Below are positions 12,628 to 23,490 of a stretch of 64,000 bases of DNA, piece by piece. A model generated the notes under the pieces. The model did no database searches and was not told where the DNA came from. It saw only the letters and a list, made by a program, of their open reading frames with translations. Made by a program: the position numbers and the translations under genes. Source of the DNA: Prototheca cutis (taxonomy: Eukaryota > Chlorophyta > Trebouxiophyceae > Chlorellales > Chlorellaceae); NCBI GenBank assembly GCA_002897115.2, contig BCIH01000004.1, positions 1,055,825 through 1,119,824 on the forward strand. Direction: 5' to 3'. Each line of letters starts with the position of its first letter. Position 1 is the first letter of the stretch.

Positions 12628-13790
12628 CGAACCGGGCGTTGGCGGGAATGTGCGCTGGCGGGAATGTGCGCTGGCGGCCTGGCGCTTGACGTCTGTGCAT
12701 GCACAGCAAGGGGGCCAGACTCGGCCCCCGCACGTGGGGGGGATTTGCTCATGTTCGACACTGACTGCGATACGTTGCTCTTCTTCAAGAAAACCAGCAC
12801 CCGAGGGATATCTGTCACAGAGTATTTGCGATAGCATGTCTTGTCATTTCGTCGGTCTACAATTGCACCTGATTGGAGTGCTGCATTGAGACGCGCCACG
12901 TGGATGCCTGCCTGTGCGCCATTTGCACAGGGCCACAGTGTGATTGCCAACTTGCCATCTGGCTGCTCAACCGAAGTGTGTGCTGCCGGGAGTGCCTGCC
13001 CAATGAAACCTACATCACCCTCCAAGGGGCTCCTTGAAGGTACCCCTTTCCACCATGCGTTGCCCCAATTCACCCATGTGAACACTACTACCATGGCCCT
13101 TTTTCCTTCCTGGAGCACGTACATGTGTTGAGAGTGTCTGCGCAGTTCATACAGGGTCATAAGGCTTGGAAGGGTAGGTCATCCGCCACGTGGCTGCTTC
13201 CTTCACACAAGCAAACTGCCATTCAGCAGTTTAGTTTTCAATGAAATGGAGCTTTGTTTGGGCAATGCCGGGGCTGCACTCACGAGGGCCGCCAGGCAAG
13301 CAATGGCTGGGTCCAAGGGCTGCCAGCCAGTACCCCGGCTGCAACCTGCTGCAGAGCAATGCACCACTGGTCTATTCTCACCACAAGCACGGTGAACGCT
13401 ACGGTGAACAGCAGGGCTCCCAGGCTCGTGGCAAGCACCAGTCGCAGGGGGGGTGAGCTGAGGCGACTCAGGAGGTCAACGGTATCCCTCAGGTACCCTC
13501 CTAGGGTGTGGAACAATGCAAGGACCCTGCACAAAGGATTGGAGCTGTGTCTTTCACCCAGACATCACGTTATGCAGTTCCCCGTATCAAGGCCTTGCAC
13601 CAGGCTGGGGCCCAGCACAAACACTCGTGGCTTTACCTCGGGGTTGAGGCTGCAGTCCTGTCGACATCTGGCCTAGCCAGCCCCTCGGAAGCTCCTTCTC
13701 CATTGGCGCCATTTGTTGAGCGACGTAATATGGCGTATTCATCTCTGGGACGGCCGTGTCTGTGTCTGCTCTGTACGAGAGCTCCGCCAA
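12624..13790 (-). CDS. Possible small membrane protein (tentative gene model)
   Basis: I do not recognise this gene. Three minus-strand open segments look coding. The first, about 13587-13790, ends at a GTAAAG donor. The second, about 13400-13530, contains YLRDTVDLLSRLSSPP followed by a hydrophobic stretch (LVLATSLGALLFTVAFTVLV) that should span a membrane. The third, 12624-13160, contains MYVLQEGKRAMVVVFTWVNW and a basic C-terminus with a stop at 12624. An ATG at 13878 (MAACLSLRGG) begins a transit-peptide-like stretch but in another frame. The phases at the two junctions do not all agree, so exon borders are approximate. If the stop is right, the 3' end overlaps the prolidase-like stop codon by 4 bp. 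Confidence 0.4.
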
Positions 13791-14218
13791 ATTGTGCAGT
13801 TCGGGCCAGCAGGGGAGTCTTCACAGAGAACGGCCCCCGAATGGCGAGTCCCCCCCGGAGCGACAAACAAGCGGCCATCCTATTCAATCCAATGCATAAT
13901 GGGAGAAGTGGTGCGAGTCATTTTGTTGTCCAACAAGTGTGGAGCGTGAGCCATGCACGAAGGAAGCGATCATGACAGAGATCTCGCGTCTCCCATCACA
14001 AGATCTCGGGAGACCTTACCCCCATGCACATGTAAAAACCCCAGTCGAGGCACGACTTTCTGCGACGTGTTTGCATATGCTACAGTGTCATGGGTTTTAT
14101 GCTACTGTGATGGACCTGACATCAGGCTGGGTGGATCTCGGATGCACCCTTGCCATGCGCCCCTCTCCACCGGGAGCACCCTGTTTCGGGCTCTGAACTC
14201 CCCGTCCCACCGCTGCAG

Positions 14219-16088
14219 GGCGCAGCGCCTCTGCCGGGCAGGGGTGCTGGCCAGATATATTCACACTGACAAGCTGGATCAGGACATCGAAGATGTGGTT
14301 CAGAGGATCCACGCCTCGGCAACGCAGTTGACCCTGACCATCACCGGCGGTGGTGTTCAGGTATGTTGCCGGCAGCTGGGCAAATGCTGGTTTACTGGCA
14401 GAGCTGGGCCAAACTGGGGATGACACTTGCATTTTGATGCGGGTAAATAGAATCATTACAGCGATTGGTGTAACGCTCTTATGCTGGCATTCGTTTGCGG
14501 GGATTGCAGTTGGAATAACACCAGCATGGACACTGCACCGCCCCTGATAGTCAGGGCCTCACCATGTTTGGAGATCCCGTCGGGCACTGGCATCAACTGC
14601 TCACATCAGCCCCTGATTAACTATTTATATCACCCTCCAGGCCGCATCGTGGCTGCTGGGTGTGCCCGGAGCCTCAAGAACGGTGTTGGAAGTCCGGATT
14701 CCCTACCACCCCCGGGCATCACTGGAACTGCTCGGGGTACAAACTGATGAGGCCCCCTCCCTGTCCAGTCCGGACGCCGCTAGGGAGCTGGCGCAGGCAG
14801 CGTATCGCCGTGCCGCCGCACTTTCTTTCTCTGGCACCCCGATCCTGGGCATTGCGTGCACCGCGGCTCTGGCGACCGACCGGGCGAGACGCGGAGAGGA
14901 CCGGGTGCATGTCGCGGCATGGGGCTCCGGGACCCGGATTAAGCATGACCTGGTGTTCGACCGTGCTGTACCGCGGGACAGGTGGCAGCAGGACGCCGTC
15001 GCAGCGCGGCTCGCACTGGCCGCCGCTGCTCGAGGCGCGGGCGTCGGGCTCTCAGCCGGTAATGATGCGGAGCACCTTGTCGACTGGCTGGGTCTGGCAC
15101 CGGGGGACAAACTCACAAGCGAGATCCGCGTGCGAGAGCCCAGCTTGGCAGCTGCCGTGGATGCGCTGTGCTCAGGCGGCGCTGCCTGCGTCGAAGTGGC
15201 GGGGGGTCGCGTGCTCGTTGACTGTCCCCGGCCGGGCCGCGTCTACCTGCCCGGATCGTTCAACCCTCTGCACCATGGCCATCGCGAGATGATGCAGGTG
15301 AGGTGGTGCTGTCTAGGGAAGTGTTGCAACAGCAGCATCTGAGTTTGCATGCAGAAATGCGCGAGTGGGGTTAGGGTTGGACTGCTTTGGGGAAGACGGC
15401 CGAGAGCGATGTGCCTGGGGACTGGCGGGACCTCAACCCCAAAAGAGGTACTATCGGCTGCCTTTGCAACAAGAAAGCGTGACCCCTCCCACTGTACAGG
15501 CTGCACTGGCGGCTTGCCCTGGCAAGGAAGGGATCTTTGAGCTGTCTATCGGCAATGCCGACAAGGGCTTGCTGGAGGCGATGGAGATTTGTCGTCGGGC
15601 CGAGCAGTTTGTCACCAGGGGTATCCCCCTTGTGCTCACCAGGGCCCCACTGTATGCTCAAAAGGCCGAGCTCTTCCCTGGCAGTGTGTTTGCCGTGGGC
15701 TATGACACAGCCATCCGTCTGCTGGACCCAAAGTACTATGGCAGCCACGAGGACATGGTGCTCAAGGTTGGGACCATGGATGGGCTGGCAAGGAGGGGTG
15801 TTTGAAACCTCGCTGGGAACCTCGGCGATGCCAGTCTCATCCCATTCCATCCCAAATGTACTACTGCAGCTTGACCGGCTGGGTGCGGCCGGCTGCTCTT
15901 TCCTCGTCGCCGGCAGGCTGGATGCTGCAAGCCAGGAGTTTAGGCATTTGGGACATATTCAGGTGCCCGAGCCGCTCCAGGGCTTGTTCAGGGAGATTCC
16001 AGAGTCCACCTTCCGGGCTGATATTTCCTCAACCGAGCTCCGACGCCAGGCCGCCGCTCAACAACTGGACGAGGGCGTAACCAACTGA
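14219..16088 (+). CDS. CinA-C-like domain plus HIGH-motif nucleotidylyltransferase
   Basis: Two-domain protein of a type also found in land plants. Exons 14219-14360, 14641-15297, 15500-15766 and 15870-16088 join in phase. The N-terminal half resembles the CinA C-terminal (NMN amidase-like) domain: TITGGGVQ, then WLLGVPGASRTVLE and IPYHPRASLELLG. The C-terminal half is a cytidylyltransferase-like fold with nucleotide-binding YLPGSFNPLHHGH and a late ISSTELR motif, as in nicotinate/nicotinamide nucleotide adenylyltransferases. A role in pyridine-nucleotide turnover is inference. The first supported exon is open upstream; an in-frame ATG exists at 13953, but the sequence between is not convincing and a 5' exon may be missing. 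Confidence 0.85.
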
Positions 16089-16349
16089 GAGGCCGGGGCC
16101 TGGCGGCGCTGCTTCTCTTGCTTGGGCGGATTATGGCGGCCGAGGAGCATGGTTATTGCAAGGGGACAGCGCCCTGTCTGTCCCTCTGTTTGCTCCGTCG
16201 CTGTCAAGCCGTGTGAGCTTTACAGCATATTGAATCTTTGATGGCATTGAGTGGTGGATAGAATACATTCGTCCACATGCGTCACGGTGGTCGGCAGAAC
16301 AAGTTCAGGGTTTCACCCAAAAGAAAATACAAGTCCAGGGATGTCCTGG

Positions 16350-18320
16350 TCAAAATACAGTGACAGCATTCTTGGGGTTAGGAGCATGCCAGTCCACATC
16401 GAGCAGGCGTGCACGGTACGTAATCATGCGGTGGAAGGCAAGGGGCCCGCTCGCGGCATGGGGCACCAGGCTGTCGTGCCGTCGCTGGGGCCGGAAGCTC
16501 GACGGAAGCTCCCGTGCGCGGGGCAGGACTACTTGATGGCCCAGCGCATGCAGCGGCGCTGGGAGGCAGCTGGACAGTGCCAGAGCTGCAAGGCACACTG
16601 CAGAGCTCAGTACGTTCCCGGCGCCCCGGGACACCCACGCGGCGAGCATTAGACGTCGCAGGATCAGAAACAGGGACCCCTGCCGTGCGGGCCACACACT
16701 GCCACCCTCATGCCGTCGTCCGGCTGCTGTGCCTTCTACGAAACGTCGGCCTGGGGGCTGGTCGTCTTCCGTCCCAACAAAAGCACTGTTTGCGTGCAGG
16801 AGCGATCATCCCGCGGTCGAGGCCGCGGGGCCCCGGCCCCCCAACGGCGCCGCGGAGGGCATTCACCAGAGATGGCACCCAGTCCTCTGCAGATTGATAG
16901 ATTTGGCGAGGGTCGTTCACAAGCGGCGGCGTGCATGGTCTGGAAACGGTTGGCTGCTGGCCCAGGCACCAGCCCCGAGCAACCACCTACCGGGGACGAC
17001 GTGGTTGTACATATTTTGCACCCACCCTCTGTTCATCACTTCATCCTGCAGCTGTTGGTTGCCGAGGGGAGGCGTGCCAAAGCCCACGTAGGCCACAGAG
17101 CCCTGCTGCGAGCCTGGCAGCTCGTGCAGCAGGCGCAGTGTGCACAGCGCAGCCACCGCCCCGCCCAGGGAGTGCCCTGCGAGGGCCGGGGCATTGCAGA
17201 GGCTAAAGCATGGGAGTTCTTACCTGCAAAACGACCCACAGCCCCACAGCCTCGCTCGCTCCCTGCCCCAGCAACAGCCTCGCACGCTCCCTGCCCCAGC
17301 AACCGCCTCGCTCGCTCCCTGCCTCACCAACAGCATCACTACGGCTCCTCACCTGTAAACACCAGGCGTCTGCCGGATGCTCTGGACTGGACATGCAGCT
17401 GCTGCACATCTATCCCGGCCGCCCTGGACGCGTAGCCAGCGTGCGCCGCGGCGCCAGGCATGCCAGGCCACACCGGCCGCAGGCGGGCATGCAGACTCGC
17501 CAGAAAGTCCAGTCGCATTTTTGTTCCTACGGTGTTTGATCAGAGTGCGGGGTGTGGGCAAATGTGCACGACGCTAGGGGTTCTCGGGTGCAGGATCTCC
17601 CAGCGCGTGTCCCCCTGCTGCTCACCGAGAAAGGCAACGTAGGTGGTATCGTCGTTGCAGGCTAGAACGTACCTGCAGCAGCGCACGAGAGCAAGGTGAC
17701 CATGCGTACGGACCATCGAAAATGGGCTGGTACGCCCTGCCAGAGTGCAGTGCACCCGCTGTGTTGTGTTGCCTGCTCTTGGCACTGCCAAACCCGTAGA
17801 CGTCCAACCAAAAAAGAAGAGCGCTCACAGCTGGCGACCTTGGCGCTTCCACTGCACGTCGGTGAGGCCAGGGTGCACGGGCATGCAGGCCTGCAGCTGC
17901 TCTATTGCATGCTCAGCCCTGGCACCTCCCAGTTCCACGTAGCGGTAGATGGCCTCCGAAAGGACAGCCGCTGCGGCCACGTCCTGCAGCAGGTTGAGTG
18001 CACCAGAGACTCTTAGCCTCTGCCGAGTCCATCACGACATAGCACACCGAGAACGCAAAATATATCTTCAAAAACAATACCTTGAGTGTGATATGAGTCG
18101 ATTTGAGGGACACATCCGAGCGCAGGGAGGTGTTGGATTGCGCAGGTTGCTGGGGTCTGCCGATGGAGTCGGGGCTGTTCTTGGATCCCTGTCGATGTCT
18201 TCTGGACAAGGGAGGCCTGCCCTCAAACTTTTGATCCAGGGTTTTTACAACGCGAAAAGATTTTTCTAAACCTGAAGGAACCGTCACTGAACCCTCGATG
18301 GCGACCGAAAGCGCTTTCAT
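16350..18320 (-). CDS. Class-3 lipase (alpha/beta hydrolase, Fungal_lipase family)
   Basis: Predicted acylglycerol or galactolipid lipase. Exons on the minus strand: 18081-18320 (first in-frame ATG; the frame is open to 18434), 17829-17983, 17626-17672, 17353-17526, 16991-17176, and from 16886 down to about 16350. All junctions down to 16886 are in phase. Plant-like N-terminal text (AAAAVLSEAIYRYVELGG, then YVLACNDDTTYVAFLGTK) precedes the nucleophile elbow GHSLGGAVAAL, assembled across an intron. YVGFGTPPLGN follows. The C-terminus HRMITYRARLL with stop at 16350 is typical of the family but lies in another frame from the exon starting at 16886, so one more short intron must exist there. Convergent with the gene ending at 16088. 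Confidence 0.85.
17249..17335. repeat. Minisatellite, about three units of 28-29 bp
   Basis: Imperfect tandem copies of a C-rich unit (CTCGCTCGCTCCCTGCCCC core) in the lipase intron 17177-17352. Confidence 0.8.
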
Positions 18321-18775
18321 GGCTGGTGTCGACGTGTTTGCGAGAATTCCCCGCCGGAAATTCAGATCAGGGAATGACGGGCTGGATGACTGCAAAGAGA
18401 CGAGGAATCGAGATTTTTCGGACGCTCCCCTCAAGGGCGCATAAAAAACAAGTCACCATCTTTGTTGTTACTCGTGTTTTGCTGGTCAACACAATAGCTG
18501 GCACCCCTTGGCATTCCTTGGCGGAGGAGACCGCTGTCGGAGATATGTTTGCCCGAACAGCGCGTGGACGTTCGGGCAGTTGTGCGAGCAGATCCCGAGA
18601 CACCGACAGAACTTCAATGCTGCCCACCAAACAGCTTCAGAGAAGCCACATTTTACGTAGTGGTGGATTCGGAAGCCCAGCTTCGTTTCGCCGTGGCCTG
18701 CAGCCCGGTCCAGCAGGTGGATCCGGAACGGCCAAGTCTCGAGGCCAAGCGACGTCGTTGAGAAAGTCGAACGCC
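18321..18775. other. Divergent promoter region, lipase and dioxygenase
   Basis: About 0.45 kb between a minus-strand and a plus-strand start codon. No other feature seen; part may be 5' coding sequence of the lipase. Confidence 0.55.
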
Positions 18776-21171
18776 ATGACGGTCTCGCTGGAGGGCATTC
18801 CACCAGCTCAGAACACCAACACATGGTAATATATGAGCATTTGAGGAAGCATGTCCTGGGGTGACGGCTGGCTGCTTGTCGTGCTGATTATGCCCTCAAG
18901 ATTCCGGCTTCCCAATGTCCGGTGCGCAGGGGATTCGCGAAGCCGTTCGAGCCCGTGAGTGGTCCAGCCGTATGGTATGCGAATGACATGCTTCAAAGGT
19001 CTGAGGAGTGGATTCTGAGACTGAATGAGGAGCACCTCGCGGAGTTGGAAGCAGCGGTCGAGACTGCGCATGCCACCGGCAAGGAGATCCACGTGCGTTC
19101 CCCGGCCAAGTGGGGGGGTGATAGTGGGGACGCTCGTTTTCTAGTCTCTCCTGCCGACAGCTCCACCAACAGTCTTCCGGGCAACAGACGTCCACAATGA
19201 ACCTCATATTTCCTTGCTTTCAGGAGATTGCATTGGATGACGTGCACCTGCCACTCCTGGCCCCGCTACTGACGGCTGCGAGGGATGAGGCCATCCAGGG
19301 CCGGGGATTCAAGCTCATCAAGGGCCTCCCCGTGCGGGTCTGGAGCCGTGAGACTACGGTGGCGGCTTACTGGATCCTAGGCTTGCATTGGGGCTCAGCA
19401 CGCAGTAACAACCACAAGGGCCACCTGGTGGGGCACATCAAGGACCTGGGCCATGACCCCGACCACCCTACCACCAGACTCTGTGAGTCATCGGGGACAC
19501 AGGAGGCGGAGGGGGGGCGATGGCTATCCCTGGTTGGTTTGAACTGTGACAACCCCCAGTGACCGACATTGTTCCTGCGATGCTTGGCTCCGGCTGCAGT
19601 TTGACGTCCTCTTCAGCAGTTGGGTCATGTAGGCTCTCGAGGCCGCATATGGATGGCAACATGCTCCATGCCTCCCTCCCCCTCCCCCGCAGACTCAACG
19701 AGTGCAGCACAGCCATTCCACAATGATTCGGCGGATCTTGTTTGTACGTCGGCGTGTCGTCTAATTTTTGTTTATTTATTTATTTATTTATTTTTTGGGG
19801 GGGGGGGGGGGCTCCCTTCAATGTCCTTCGATCTCAGCAAGCCCACTGGACACCTCTCTGGTCACCGTGTCCCGTCTGCAGCGTTGCTGTGCCTCAATGA
19901 GGCCCGGGTGGGCGGCGAGAGCCTGTGGGCATCCTCATGGACAGGTAAGGAAGGAGCCCCCGCCCTTGTGTGTTGTGCATCTTCTGATGGCTTGCAGGTG
20001 ACGCTGCAGAGCAGCAGCAGCGATGTTTGTGCAGGAAAGGGTGGAAAATTCCACCCCGCATCTGCGCTGCCCAAACTGACAGGGAACAACCAATCCCCCC
20101 CACCCCGCAGTGCACAATGAGTTCTTGAGGCGCCGACCAGACTTGGGCCGGCTGATGACGGAGAATTGGTACTTTGACCGAAAGGGGGAGGTTCCCGTCG
20201 GGAAGAAGCCTTTTTTTGCCATCCCAGTCTTCAATTACCACGAGGCAAGGGTGGCTGGCAGGGGAGGGTGGAGATAAACACGCCTGGGGTGCCTGGAGCT
20301 GATGGCCAGGCCTCGGTACTTTACCGCACTCAAAGCACTGTGCTCGTTTCCTGACAGGGCAATCTGACGGTCAACTGGTCTTCCAACTACTACCTGCTTA
20401 GCCAGCGGCATGAGGAGGTGCCACGTCTGACGGCCGACCACTTGGAGGTGTGTTCCTCTGCTTGAATCGTCCACAGGCGCTCCGGCTGGCCCCTGAATGC
20501 CAGCTCTAATGCTTTCCAGAATGAGGCAGTGCGCATTCTAAACATCAGTTGACCCTCAGTACATGCCTCTCACCGCAAAATCCTTGCAATATATGATCAG
20601 GCAATCAGGCTATTTGATGAGATTGCTGCTTCGCCGGAGATCTCTATCCGCTACCGTCTGGAGCCTGGTAATGATGCAGGGCAGTTTGGCATTTTCCTTC
20701 TTTCATATGGAGTACATCCTCACGAGTTGTCGGAAATGGATGTCTTCCGTTTCCTCAACGTGCGAGACAACCAATGGCCCCCCCACAACATCGCTGGCGT
20801 GCAGGTGACGTCCAGCTGTTGTCCAACCACTCTGTGCTTCATGCTCGGAACGCCTTTGTCGACGATGCCGAGGTAGGGAGTTGATGGAATGCAAGACAGG
20901 GCGGGGGGCATTGACAGTTTCACTGCTGGGATTTCATGCCTCGAGTACAGGGCTGTGGATGGAATTCATGCACAGCCGTCCACCGATCACCTTCAATGTG
21001 CAGGACCCGGCTCAGCGCCGGCATCTACTACGGCTGTGGCTGTCGCCGCCCAACGCCCCGCCACTTCCAAATATATATTCTGATATCCTCGGCGGCTCTG
21101 TTGCGGTGGGAAACCGAGGAGGCATCGTTTTGGAGGATACAAAGCTCCACGTCCCCTTGGAAGCAGCATGA
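18776..21171 (+). CDS. TauD/TfdA-type Fe(II)/2-oxoglutarate-dependent dioxygenase
   Basis: Predicted non-haem iron oxygenase; substrate unknown. Ten exons join in phase: 18776-18825, 18930-19092, 19224-19482, 19693-19743, 19882-19944, 20111-20244, 20358-20447, 20601-20667, 20805-20872 and 21004-21171. The start MTVSLEGIPPAQNTNTW runs across the first junction. The iron-binding HxD is in AAQPFHNDSAD, the distal His in LLSNHSVLHARNAF, and a 2-oxoglutarate-binding Arg is likely in RRHLLRLWLSP. LCLNEARVGGES is typical of the TauD family. The intron after 20244 starts with GC (GAG/GCAAGG), apparently a GC-AG intron. The intron 19744-19881 has a TTTA repeat followed by a G run. Eukaryotic relatives occur in fungi and algae. 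Confidence 0.9.
19771..19812. repeat. (TTTA)n microsatellite followed by 16-nt poly-G
   Basis: Simple repeat within an intron of the TauD-like gene. Confidence 0.9.
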
Positions 21172-21425
21172 GCGGCTGGGGTTGGGTCCCGGCATTCTGT
21201 ACTGCGTATTGTATACTCCCCGCCAGTTGCTCAGGTGTATTCCTTCTGAGAGCGACAAGAGATTGAAGCCTGTCTGGCACTGTGCATTGTCATCGTCTGA
21301 TAAATACATGAAGAAAGAAGCGATGAGTTTTGGGGGTCCAAGGCCAAAGCAAAAAAATTGAGCAGTGACAGTAAACACAGGGGGAGGGATTATGACCATG
21401 TCATTCTCCTGAAACCCACATGCCA

Positions 21426-22520
21426 TCACCGCCGTCCCTTCCTCCCGCCTTTCCGCTGGACCAGCTCAAACCCGTCCTCATCAATGACGGGTCCCTGTGG
21501 CTCCATCTGCACGGCCTCCGGAGTCTGATCATCAACGTCCATTCCGTCCTCATCCTGGGACTGGTTGATTCATGGATGAGTGGATGGCTGATGGGGCAGG
21601 CTGGCGGCCATTGATGGATGCAGACTCACTATCGACAGGCATACAAATCAAAGCGCCCTGGGACATCAAGCAACTGCCACATTGGCAACTCACCCCTTCG
21701 CCATCGCTCCCCTCTTCCTCCCCCTCGGAACTGCTGGCCCCGTCGTCCCCCGCAGCCTGCACATGTGCAGGTGAGCATGTGGCACTGAGCAAGGGTTCAC
21801 TCCCCTTGTGCCCCACTCTGCGACTGTCAAGCACTGTGCAGCACCACGGCCTGGAGATTGTCCGCAGGCCCCCCACGCACCGGGTCGCGCTGGGATGCAG
21901 CAGCCGCACTGGGTCGGCTGGCCTGGAGCGCCTGGACATAGGAGTAGTCGCCCTGCGCCACTTGGTTGTGCATATTGACCAGCGATCGTGCCACCTGTGC
22001 ACGTGACGGTTGGTTGAAGAGCGACAGGTTGAGTCGTGTTCTAGAAGAAAGGGCACGGGGCCAGTGCCATGCAATGCTCCAAACCTGCTGGACCGGGACT
22101 GGTCTGGCTCCTGACACCCATGCACAGTCCACATTTCCGCCGTACACACTCAACACAGCAACTGCTCACAACATTTTTTCCTCTTCTTCCCCACGCATGC
22201 ACCTGGTACGGGCTGTCATCTTCGGCTTGGATGCAAAAGTCCTCTGAGATGGCTTGGTCCAGCAGGTCTGCCAGGTCCATCATCTCGTGGTTCTTCTTGC
22301 CATAGAACCACTCACACACCTCCTGCTGAATGTCCAGGGCCTTTTCCTTGCTGTGTGGGCCCCCCCACTCGTTGGCCACGCCCAGCTGCAGGGCGGTCCA
22401 GCGGGAAAACAGCAGCGCCACGCCGGCCTCAAAGGCGGGCTTGTGCTGGGGGGCCATGGCCATGCCCTGCGTGGCCCCGACAAGGGCCATGTTCCGAAGA
22501 ATCATGCCCTGGGACGTCAT
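21426..22520 (-). CDS. TSR2: Pre-rRNA-processing protein TSR2
   Basis: TSR2 escorts ribosomal protein eS26 and is needed for 20S pre-rRNA processing in 40S maturation. Exons 22203-22520, 21881-21994, 21694-21756 and 21426-21554 join in phase 0 to give 207 aa, the family's usual size. The core begins FEAGVALLFSRWTALQLGV, has the conserved Gly-Gly after it (NEWGGPHS), and the acidic motif ISEDFCIQAEDDSPYQVA spans the first junction. An acidic linker (SSSEGEEEGSDGEG) precedes the conserved tail DEDGFELVQRKGGRKGRR. Start is the ATG at 22520. It converges on the dioxygenase gene with about 250 bp between stops. Confidence 0.92.
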
Positions 22521-23184
22521 GGTACCAAGTCTAATGCTCACAATTATGGACAAGAAATATACCAAACACAGCATGCCATGCGCAGCATCGCATTTATATA
22601 TGCTTTCCGAGCTTGCATGCACGTGCCCCAGGCCCCGCGCCTCCCGAGGCCGACGAGGGATTCAGGCGTCGCGAGGTCTGAGATTCCCGTCCGTCAGGTC
22701 CGGCCATCGACAAGAAGACGCCCTCCACCCCAATTCAAGCCTCCATCATGAGCGCCCTCTGACGTATACGATCGTCTAAAATCACTAAATGAGCATTTTG
22801 TAATCAGATCGGACCCTGGGTTGACGATCCAGCTGGTCGATCTCCTGATGCCGCCGACGGTCACCAGATCAACGGAACAGCACGCCAGAACTCGACAAGC
22901 CGCGATTGCAACCCCACGCCGGTACGTGTTTATCGATTTGGGCTTACATGATTCGTGATTTTGGCCATCATACGTCTGATCGGGTGGTGGGTTGTGGGCC
23001 ACTGATCCCGCCATGGCTGGCACATGTCTGACCGACGGCCGAGCCCGTCCCTTGCAGACCGGCGCCTGCTCAGACTGAGCACCATACTCAGCAACGGGAA
23101 TACCATGGAGTCCCTGTCAGGCCCGTCACCGCCCGGACCTGGGCCCGAATGGCACCCAACCCCACGGGTGCGTCTTTTTTTTGT

Positions 23185-23224
<40 letters not shown>

Positions 23225-23490
23225 GCTGAAGGCCAGTGCCCTCTCGACCACATAAACCTCGACATGAATGTACCGCAATCCCGACAATCTCTTGATCTGC
23301 CACATACAGGTGTGGCGACATACAACAACGAGCTGTTTGAAAAGAATGCACAGGCGAGAAGGCCGACTGCAGCGGGGCCGACCGCATACCAGCCCCTGTC
23401 GGCAAGGTGTCCATTGGGTAAAATTTTTTTGGCACCGTGTCTTATCTGTGACTTGATCCAGTGGCTCTTGTCCAATAAACACGCTTCGAA
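22521..23490. other. Divergent region between TSR2 and the Tubby-like gene
   Basis: Holds the TSR2 promoter, a 38-nt poly-G tract and possibly a 5' exon of the Tubby gene: an ATG at 23104 opens a short frame (MESLSGPSPPGPGPEW) that ends at a GTGCGT donor just before the poly-G. I could not join that exon to the next in phase. Confidence 0.5.
23185..23222. repeat. Poly-G tract, 38 nt
   Basis: Uninterrupted G run, preceded by a T run, upstream of the Tubby-like gene. Confidence 0.95.

Noticed and set aside
17240..17345. CRISPR-like array
   Set aside because: The ~28-bp units are contiguous and imperfect without unique spacers; it is a minisatellite in an intron of a eukaryotic gene.
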